Shown one piece after another: positions 1-4,364 of a DNA stretch of 6,679 bases; position 1 is the stretch's first letter; each line of letters begins with the position of its first letter. The position numbers and the translations under genes were made by a program. A model generated the notes under the pieces. It did no database searches. It was not told the DNA's origin and saw only the letters and a program-made list of their open reading frames with translations. This DNA comes from Oscillospiraceae bacterium. GTDB taxonomy: Bacteria > Bacillota > Clostridia > Oscillospirales > Acutalibacteraceae. The stretch is taken from positions 1-6,679 of the forward strand of contig CADBMQ010000140.1 of NCBI GenBank assembly GCA_902795765.1, read 5' to 3'.

Positions 1-57
1 CATCTGTTTATCAACAACGTTATCAGCAATCTCGACAGTCTGACGGCTTAAGGTGAG
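1..57 (-). other. Coding-like tail out of frame with rhaD, running off the window
   Basis: On the minus strand, a one-base shift just after the PAHL codons of rhaD opens a frame that stays open to base 1 and reads LSRQTVEIADNVVDKQM. The residue composition looks like real protein. The first two residues could fit the aldolase (LS follows the same motif in E. coli RhaD), but I do not recognise the rest as RhaD. It could be the continuation of rhaD after a frameshift, or a different gene joined at about 46-56. A CTTAAG hexamer lies at 47-52, at the point of the switch. Confidence 0.4.
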
Positions 58-412
58 CAGGAAGTTCACTTGTAAATCTGCCACCATCAGCAAATCCCCA
101 CAAAAGTTCGGCGTCCGTACCATTTTCAGCAATTCTGATAATACCAAGATTGTTTTCGGGATCTCCCTTTACGTTTTTAAAATACTTTCCCGTACCTGTT
201 ACAATAAAAATTTTGCCTGTAAGTTTTGTAGCGTCAAAACCGAGAGGTATTTTGCGAATTACATTCGACTCATCAAGATATTGATAAACCTCATCAGCGT
301 CAAGCATATAACTGATATTACCGCCATTGCGTTCGTCCCAACCCAAACGGTACATATTTGCAGTTGTATCTTGCATCTCTTTGACAAAAGGTGCATCAAA
401 TATATTTTTCAT
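23..412 (-). CDS. rhaD: Rhamnulose-1-phosphate aldolase, N-terminal part; frame broken near the left edge
   Basis: This is the N-terminal part of RhaD, the zinc class II aldolase that splits L-rhamnulose 1-phosphate into dihydroxyacetone phosphate and L-lactaldehyde in the cytoplasm. Visible family signatures are GWDERNGGN at residues 24-32 (phosphate-binding loop, same numbering as the E. coli enzyme), FIVTGTGKYFKNV, and TSELPAHL, whose Glu116 matches the catalytic Glu117 of E. coli RhaD. I start it at 412 because the ATG follows a GGAGG (423-427) by 10 bases and gives the family N-terminus; the longer upstream reading frame is rhaA sequence in another frame. It overlaps the 3' end of rhaA by 17 bases, so the two are probably translationally coupled. 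Only about 121 family-like residues are present against about 270 usual. After PAHL the frame adds eight unrelated residues and stops at 23, so the zinc-binding histidines are missing. A frameshift, a truncated gene or an assembly junction would all fit. Confidence 0.85.
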   Translation of the reverse strand: MKNIFDAPFVKEMQDTTANMYRLGWDERNGGNISYMLDADEVYQYLDESNVIRKIPLGFDATKLTGKIFIVTGTGKYFKNVKGDPENNLGIIRIAENGTDAELLWGFADGGRFTSELPAHLKPSDCRDC

Positions 413-1655
413 TATTTTCTTGCCTCCAAAACATTTTTTCGTAATCCTTAACTTGTGAGAGATAATCAACATCGACATTCTCACGGTGCAGATACTCGTT
501 CCAAACATCACCGAGCGGTGCGGTTTTGAGTTCTTCTTGCATAACCATAAGCGAAGTCAAATCATTTTGCTCTTGAAGCTCTTTCAAATTAGTAGGAAGA
601 AGCAAAGCATAAAGCAAAGCTTTTTGCACGCTTCTAACACCTGTAATCCAGGCACTAATTCGGTTGATAGACGCATCAAAATAATCGGTAGCAATAAACA
701 CACGGTCAAGAGCGTCGTTTAACACAATTTCCTTTGCAATTTCTTTTGTTTCATCATCAAAAAGAACAACGTGGTCGCTGTCCCATCTAACAGGACGGGT
801 TATGTGAAGTGCGATCTTTTCGTTGAAGAGAAGAAGCGATGAAATTTTGTCGCTCACCATCTCGGTCGGGTGATAGTGACCGTTGTCCATAAGTGGTGTG
901 ATACCTGCTTTCGCAGAATATGAGAGACAGAATTCAGATGAGCCGACAGTATAACTTTCAAGCCCTATTCCAAAAACTTTCGATTCCAAAGTGATATAAA
1001 CCTTTGATTTGTCATAAGGAGTGGAAAGTATTTCATCAAGCGACTTTTTGTATCTTGCTCTCGGCGAGTATCGGTCGGACGGAATATCCTTGTATCCATC
1101 GGAAATCCAAATGTTCATAACACAGGGAACACCTGTTTCAGTTGCAAAATATTCAGCAATTTCAAGGCATTTCTTACCGTGATTGACCCAATATTCTCTA
1201 ACTTCTTCATCGGGAGATGATAAAGTTAAATTATCTTTAACCATAGGATGTGAAAAGAAAGTCGGGTTAAAATCAATACCCATATTTCTTTCTTTTGCAA
1301 AGTCCAACCACTTTTTAAAATGCTTCGGCTCCAACTTATCTCTGCCAACGGTTTCTCCGTCATCAAAAATAGCATAAGATGCGTGTAAATTAAGTTTCTT
1401 TTTTCCACCAATCAGCGAAAGAACCTTATCCAAGTCGGCCATAAGTTCATCAGGTGTTCTTGCTCTGCCAATATAGTTACCGGTTGTCTGTATGCCACCC
1501 GAAAGCGACTCCTTGCCGTCAAAACCGACAACGTCATCGCCTTGCCAGCAATGTATCGAAATACAAACGTCTTTCAATTTCTGCAAAGCTTTTTCTGTGT
1601 CAACACCAAACTTTGCGTAAATTTCTTTTGCTTCGATATATCTTGAACTGCTCAT
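396..1655 (-). CDS. rhaA: L-rhamnose isomerase
   Basis: RhaA interconverts L-rhamnose and L-rhamnulose, the first step of cytoplasmic rhamnose breakdown (EC 5.3.1.14). The product is 419 aa, the same length as the E. coli enzyme, and looks intact. All metal ligands known from E. coli RhaA can be placed with a constant offset of ten residues: Glu224, Asp257, His284 and Asp324 for the structural metal, and His260, Asp292 and Asp294 for the catalytic metal (in LESK, MDNGHYHPTEM, ALH, RWDSDH and ATDYFDASINR). The start at 1655 is chosen because AAAGGAG (1663-1669) lies 7 bases upstream and MSSSRYIEAKEIYAKFGVDTEKAL matches the family N-terminus; the in-frame ATG at 1751 would add 32 unrelated residues. 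It lies 102 bases downstream of an AraC-family gene and overlaps rhaD by 17 bases. The A-then-D order matches the enteric rhaBAD operon, but no kinase gene precedes it. Confidence 0.97.
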   Translation of the reverse strand: MSSSRYIEAKEIYAKFGVDTEKALQKLKDVCISIHCWQGDDVVGFDGKESLSGGIQTTGNYIGRARTPDELMADLDKVLSLIGGKKKLNLHASYAIFDDGETVGRDKLEPKHFKKWLDFAKERNMGIDFNPTFFSHPMVKDNLTLSSPDEEVREYWVNHGKKCLEIAEYFATETGVPCVMNIWISDGYKDIPSDRYSPRARYKKSLDEILSTPYDKSKVYITLESKVFGIGLESYTVGSSEFCLSYSAKAGITPLMDNGHYHPTEMVSDKISSLLLFNEKIALHITRPVRWDSDHVVLFDDETKEIAKEIVLNDALDRVFIATDYFDASINRISAWITGVRSVQKALLYALLLPTNLKELQEQNDLTSLMVMQEELKTAPLGDVWNEYLHRENVDVDYLSQVKDYEKMFWRQENNEKYI

Positions 1656-1658
1656 AAA

Positions 1659-1711
1659 AAAACTCCTTTTTGTTTTCTGGTTAAAATATACCACAACAAA
1701 ATAGGAGTTTT
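1659..1711. repeat. 9-bp inverted repeat spanning the rhaA ribosome binding site
   Basis: AAAACTCCT at 1659-1667 and AGGAGTTTT at 1703-1711 are perfect inverted copies separated by 35 bases. On the minus strand the downstream arm contains the rhaA Shine-Dalgarno sequence AGGAG. A transcript reading through from the upstream AraC gene could pair the two arms and mask the site, whereas a transcript from the predicted local promoter (start near 1678) would lack the upstream arm. Confidence 0.45.
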
Positions 1712-1714
1712 CAA
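1685..1714 (-). promoter_or_regulatory. Probable rhaA-rhaD promoter
   Basis: Reading the minus strand, TTGAAA (1714-1709) is followed after 18 bases by TATATT (1690-1685). This would start transcription near 1678, about 22 bases before the rhaA ATG, leaving room for the ribosome binding site only. The match is good but not perfect, and the region is AT-rich, so the call is moderate. It would let rhaA-rhaD be expressed independently of the upstream AraC gene. Confidence 0.5.
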
Positions 1715-1742
1715 TATCTAAATTTGACGAAAAAAGTGTCCT

Positions 1743-1754
1743 TATTTGCAAATA
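1743..1754. promoter_or_regulatory. 12-bp perfect palindrome upstream of rhaA promoter
   Basis: TATTTGCAAATA is a perfect palindrome lying just after the AraC stop codon and centred about 70 bases upstream of the predicted rhaA transcription start, a usual place for an AraC-type activator site. The decamer TTATTTGCAA that covers most of it also occurs in the divergent intergenic region at 4265-4274. TTTGCAA words are fairly common in this AT-rich sequence, including inside genes, so this is only a candidate. Confidence 0.25.
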
Positions 1755-1757
1755 TGT

Positions 1758-2726
1758 TTATTGACTTGTATTCTGCCTATCACGATACTTTTTGGGTGAA
1801 ACCCCGTATTTATCAGTGAAAATCCTATGAAAATAACTTATGTTTTCATATCCGACAGATTCGGAAATATCATATATTTTCATATCTGTATTTGCAAGTA
1901 GAAAAGCAGATTGATTGAGTCTTTTTTCTTGCAGAATTTGAGTGTATGTTTTACCGGTTTGTCGCTTAATTTCACGAGAAAGCCAATAAAAATCGTAGTG
2001 AAGAGAGTTTGCAAGTTCCTGCAAACTACCACTTTTGTAATTCGCTTCAATGTAACTCATAACTTGAATAACAATCGCATCAACATTTTCGGAATATGCA
2101 AGTTTATCTGTATGTTCAAGAAGATTGAGAAAAAGCAATCCCATTGTGCTTTGATTAGTGACTTGACTTGTCTGCGTGTCCGAAATAAGCGCATAAAGCA
2201 GATTTTCGATAAGATTTTGAATAGGCAACACATCGGATACCATAAAGTGCAGATAACCGCTTTTGTTTTTACCGTCGTTCAAACAATCTATCACAAATGC
2301 TTTAAGTGGAGATTCACTTTCACCAAGCATAGAAACGGTAGTGTTGAAAAACTGAGGTAAAATGATAAAATTCACAGCAATATCACTTTCACGAGCGGGT
2401 AGCACTTCGTGTTCAACATTTTGACTTAAAAACAGCAATTCGCCTTTTTTCAGTGTGATTGTCACACCGTTTACAATATGTGTAGTTGTGCCGTCACACA
2501 TATAAACCACTTCAACATAATCGTGAGAATGTTTAGGGAAGTGAACAAATCTTGTGTGCGGTCGAATTGTAATTATGCGGTTGTAATCAAGCAGTCTTTT
2601 GCCTTGAATAATGTCGGAATTAATATCAGTAGTGTATAAACTTCTGTCAATATCTGCTTCTCCGCTTAAAATTGCTTGTTCTTCGTTGGTAATGATAGAT
2701 AATTTTTTTAATATTTGCTCATTCAT
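1758..2726 (-). CDS. AraC-family regulator with cupin sensor domain, likely rhamnose regulator
   Basis: This is a 322-aa transcription factor with the usual AraC layout. The N-terminal cupin-like ligand domain (about 50-125) carries a PKHSHDYVEVVY motif with His66, His68 and Glu72, then KKGELLFLSQNVEHEV. The C-terminal DNA-binding domain (about 215-316) has two helix-turn-helix units: LQELANSLHYDFYWLSREI (235-253) and IYDISESVGYENISYFHRIF (284-303), ending in the family's YGVSPKKYR. The start at 2726 follows GGAGAG (2735-2740) by 8 bases and overlaps the XRE stop codon as ATGA, so the two genes are coupled. Because rhaA is the next gene downstream, control of rhamnose catabolism is the best inference, as with RhaS/RhaR in enteric bacteria. 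The inducer cannot be read from the sequence. No terminator is visible between it and rhaA. Confidence 0.9.
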   Translation of the reverse strand: MNEQILKKLSIITNEEQAILSGEADIDRSLYTTDINSDIIQGKRLLDYNRIITIRPHTRFVHFPKHSHDYVEVVYMCDGTTTHIVNGVTITLKKGELLFLSQNVEHEVLPARESDIAVNFIILPQFFNTTVSMLGESESPLKAFVIDCLNDGKNKSGYLHFMVSDVLPIQNLIENLLYALISDTQTSQVTNQSTMGLLFLNLLEHTDKLAYSENVDAIVIQVMSYIEANYKSGSLQELANSLHYDFYWLSREIKRQTGKTYTQILQEKRLNQSAFLLANTDMKIYDISESVGYENISYFHRIFTDKYGVSPKKYRDRQNTSQ

Positions 2727-2944
2727 ACCTGCATCTCTCCAAAATAAAACAACTCTTCAAACTTTTTGTCGAGTGCAATACAGAGAATAAGAGCGAGTTT
2801 TGCAGTTGGATTAAATTGCCCTGTTTCAATAGAGCTAATCGTGTTTCTCGAAACACCAACCATTTTCGCAAGGTCACTTTGAGACAGTCCCAACTCTGAA
2901 CGCACAATTTTCAGGTTGTTTTTCAAAACTAATTCTTCGTTCAT
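2723..2944 (-). CDS. Small XRE/Cro-CI type helix-turn-helix repressor
   Basis: This 73-aa protein is almost entirely one HTH_3 domain. SQSDLAKMVG (21-30) is the first helix of the motif and VSRNTISSIETGQ (31-43) contains the recognition helix. It is followed by the FNPTAKLALILCIALDKKFEELF segment typical of the short stand-alone Gram-positive XRE regulators. The start at 2944 follows GGGAG (2952-2956) by 7 bases and gives the family N-terminus; upstream in-frame ATGs would add unrelated residues. Its ATG overlaps the stop of the membrane-protein gene by one base (TAATG), and its TGA overlaps the ATG of the AraC gene by four bases (ATGA). Such regulators often control their own operon, and the twin palindromic sites at 3286-3304 and 3321-3339 are the obvious target. 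Confidence 0.92.
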   Translation of the reverse strand: MNEELVLKNNLKIVRSELGLSQSDLAKMVGVSRNTISSIETGQFNPTAKLALILCIALDKKFEELFYFGEMQV

Positions 2945-3270
2945 TAAAACACTCCCAATGTTGACATAACAAATAAAACACCCATACATATAGCACAAAG
3001 CGAGTATATTATCGAAACAACGAGCTCGTGAGTTTTCTTTAATTTAGCGTATTTTGTAATAAAAATACCGCTTTCAATAGCAAAGAAAATGAATAAAGCG
3101 CCATAGTTTGTTTTGTGTTGTATAAATCCCGTGAGAGCGAGAACAAACGCAATAGCAAACCAACCTACGATTGTACCGACAAAAGTAGCAGACTTGTAAG
3201 TCGATTGCTCGACCAAATCCTTATTCTTATTTTCGTTTCTGCTCATTTCCAAAATTTCTTCTTTACGCAT
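2944..3270 (-). CDS. Three-helix membrane protein resembling DUF6442, partner of the XRE repressor
   Basis: The product is 108 aa with a charged N-terminus (MRKEEILEMSRNENKNKD) and three hydrophobic segments at about 28-50, 56-73 and 82-103, so an integral membrane protein is expected. The N-terminal EEIL..SR.ENKNKD pattern, the size and the position directly before a short XRE gene resemble the DUF6442-type proteins that accompany such repressors in Firmicutes; the family name is from memory. The function of these pairs is not established; a membrane sensor that modulates the repressor is an inference. I prefer the start at 3270 because AAAGG (3280-3284) then sits 9 bases upstream; the ATG at 3279 would directly abut it with no spacing. 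It is the first gene of an operon with a consensus promoter. The final TAA overlaps the XRE ATG by one base. Confidence 0.82.
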   Translation of the reverse strand: MRKEEILEMSRNENKNKDLVEQSTYKSATFVGTIVGWFAIAFVLALTGFIQHKTNYGALFIFFAIESGIFITKYAKLKKTHELVVSIIYSLCAICMGVLFVMSTLGVF

Positions 3271-3285
3271 ATAAAACATCCTTTC

Positions 3286-3339
3286 TTGCCAAGTAAACTT
3301 GTCACATTTGCATTATAGCATTGCCAAGTAAACTTGTCA
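3286..3339. promoter_or_regulatory. Two identical 19-bp semi-palindromic operators flanking the promoter
   Basis: TTGCCAAGTAAACTTGTCA occurs twice without mismatch, at 3286-3304 and 3321-3339, with centres 35 bases apart. The second copy plus base 3340 is an imperfect palindrome with half-sites TTGNCAAGT / ACTTGNCAA around a short AT centre, as expected for a dimeric HTH repressor. One copy covers the -35 and spacer; the other begins just after the predicted transcription start. Occupancy would block polymerase. The likely binder is the XRE protein of the same operon, by inference from position. Confidence 0.85.
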
Positions 3340-3340
3340 A
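3312..3340 (-). promoter_or_regulatory. Perfect consensus sigma-A promoter of the membrane protein/XRE/AraC operon
   Basis: On the minus strand TTGACA (3340-3335) and TATAAT (3317-3312) are both exact consensus hexamers separated by the ideal 17 bases. Transcription should start near 3305, giving a leader of about 35 bases before the ATG at 3270. The -35 hexamer and most of the spacer lie inside one copy of the 19-bp repeated operator. The -35 is only a few bases past the stop of the upstream AraC gene (3348), so readthrough from that gene is also possible. Confidence 0.9.
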
Positions 3341-3347
3341 GAACTTT

Positions 3348-4178
3348 TTATTTTTTTCTGTATGTATTTTTTCTTGCTTGAATAGGGGAAACTCCGTAAA
3401 TCTTTTTATAATCACGATAAAATGACGTGTATGAGTTGTATCCACAGTCTTTTGCAATTTCTTCCAAAGGAAGATCGGTGTTGTGTAAATATTGATTTAT
3501 TTTTGCAAAACGCTTATCCAATACTAACTGACGAAAAGTTTTGTTAGAAACATTTTTAATTAGTTTTTGAATAGTAACTTTTGATAAGAAAACATTGTCG
3601 GCAATATCTTGCAAAGTAAAATTTTCAGTTATATGGTCATCAATATACGAAATAATGCGAGTAAAACCGTTTGCTTCATCTGTTGATGTTCCACCTTGAT
3701 GCTCGACATAAATATCATAAACGCAACAAAGTAATCGCAGAATATCTGAAAAAATGAAAACTCTGCTTTTATGTGTGATAAGATTATTTATCAAATTTTT
3801 TCTAACTTCGATAAAATCGGTGTCTGTGAGAGAATCGTTTAAAATTTTCATTCTGCTCGAATACTCGAAAGGCTTCAAAATATTTGTGTTCTTATCAATA
3901 TTTCTAAATGTTGTAGGGTTAAATGAAATAAAAAGAAATTCGTTCGGCTTACCCGAGTGTTCGAGAATACATTTTTCGGAATTATTAAGAATAAGCACAT
4001 CGTTTGGTTTTGCAATATAAATAGCGTCTTTGTAGTAAATTTCAGTATATCCCGAAAGGAAAATATAAATGTGAAAATTTCCCGGAGTCTGCGTATACTT
4101 GTAGGCTCCATTACCGTCACGCTTCAAATACAAAATATGTAAATCGGTTTGTAAAAATCTTAACATATCAATAATCAT
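3348..4178 (-). CDS. AraC-family transcriptional regulator, divergent from the esterase gene
   Basis: This 276-aa regulator has an N-terminal effector region (about 15-90, beta-rich, with IYIFLSGYTEIYYKDAIYI and AKPNDVLILNNSEKC) and a C-terminal AraC DNA-binding domain. The two helix-turn-helix units are LQDIADNVFLSKVTIQKLIK (189-208) and PLEEIAKDCGYNSYTSFYR (237-255), ending in YKKIYGVSPIQARK. The effector region lacks a clear HxH cupin motif, unlike the AraC protein at 1758-2726, and the two are not close copies. The start at 4178 follows AGGAAGG (4189-4195) by 10 bases; the next ATG, at 4166, would be 22 bases away. It is transcribed away from the secreted esterase across a 186-base AT-rich intergenic region, the common arrangement for an AraC regulator controlling a neighbouring polysaccharide gene, so the esterase is a plausible target. 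The inducer is unknown. Confidence 0.9.
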   Translation of the reverse strand: MIIDMLRFLQTDLHILYLKRDGNGAYKYTQTPGNFHIYIFLSGYTEIYYKDAIYIAKPNDVLILNNSEKCILEHSGKPNEFLFISFNPTTFRNIDKNTNILKPFEYSSRMKILNDSLTDTDFIEVRKNLINNLITHKSRVFIFSDILRLLCCVYDIYVEHQGGTSTDEANGFTRIISYIDDHITENFTLQDIADNVFLSKVTIQKLIKNVSNKTFRQLVLDKRFAKINQYLHNTDLPLEEIAKDCGYNSYTSFYRDYKKIYGVSPIQARKNTYRKK

Positions 4179-4201
4179 GAAAAATCAACCTTCCTAATCT
4201 A

Positions 4202-4230
4202 ATTTTACAATATAATGAAGAAAAAATCAA
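4202..4230 (-). promoter_or_regulatory. Possible promoter of the divergent AraC gene
   Basis: On the minus strand TTGATT (4230-4225) and TAAAAT (4207-4202) are separated by 17 bases. The predicted start, near 4195, would leave a very short leader beginning at the ribosome binding site, which weakens the call. The AT-rich surroundings offer other weak matches. Confidence 0.3.
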
Positions 4231-4266
4231 CTATTAAATTGTATAAAATGTATATACTTGTTTATT

Positions 4267-4297
4267 ATTTGCAATGAAAAAAAACACTATCTGCAAT
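4267..4297. promoter_or_regulatory. Near-identical 9-bp direct repeats two helical turns apart, candidate AraC-type site
   Basis: ATTTGCAAT (4267-4275) and ATCTGCAAT (4289-4297) match at 8 of 9 positions and lie 22 bases apart in the same orientation. AraC-family activators typically contact direct half-sites about two turns apart, and the pair sits in the middle of the region between the AraC gene and the esterase. With short sites in AT-rich DNA, chance cannot be excluded. Confidence 0.35.
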
Positions 4298-4325
4298 TTA
4301 TTTTTATTCGATTTTTTGGTATTGT
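4297..4325 (+). promoter_or_regulatory. Weak candidate promoter of the esterase gene
   Basis: TGGTATTGT (4317-4325) resembles an extended -10 element (TG-N-TATTGT), with a poor -35 match TTTATT at 4297-4302, 17 bases upstream. TATATG at 4327-4332 is an alternative -10. A weak core promoter would fit a gene needing an activator bound at the direct repeats that begin at 4267. Confidence 0.25.
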
Positions 4326-4364
4326 TTATATGTAAAAAAGGGCTTTAAGAAAGGGGCAAATTTT

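Noticed and set aside
53..451. Plus-strand 132-codon reading frame opposite rhaD
   Set aside because: It is antisense to recognisable RhaD sequence and has no recognisable domain.
2006..2027. Hairpin AGTTTGCA / TGCAAACT with a 6-base loop
   Set aside because: It lies inside the helix-turn-helix coding part of the AraC gene and has no following T-run, so it is not a terminator; an 8-bp stem is plausible by chance.
1911..2360. Plus-strand 149-codon reading frame
   Set aside because: It is fully antisense to the well-supported AraC gene; its Lys/Phe/Ile-rich composition matches the reverse complement of that gene and no known motif is visible.
3341..3360. Possible terminator after the AraC gene ending at 3348
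   Set aside because: On the minus strand the sequence after the stop contains the next promoter and operator, with no stable GC-rich stem or U-tract.
4179..4364. Possible riboswitch or small RNA in the divergent intergenic region
   Set aside because: The region is extremely AT-rich with only weak promoter-like elements and a short direct repeat; no GC-paired stems or conserved aptamer motifs are seen.
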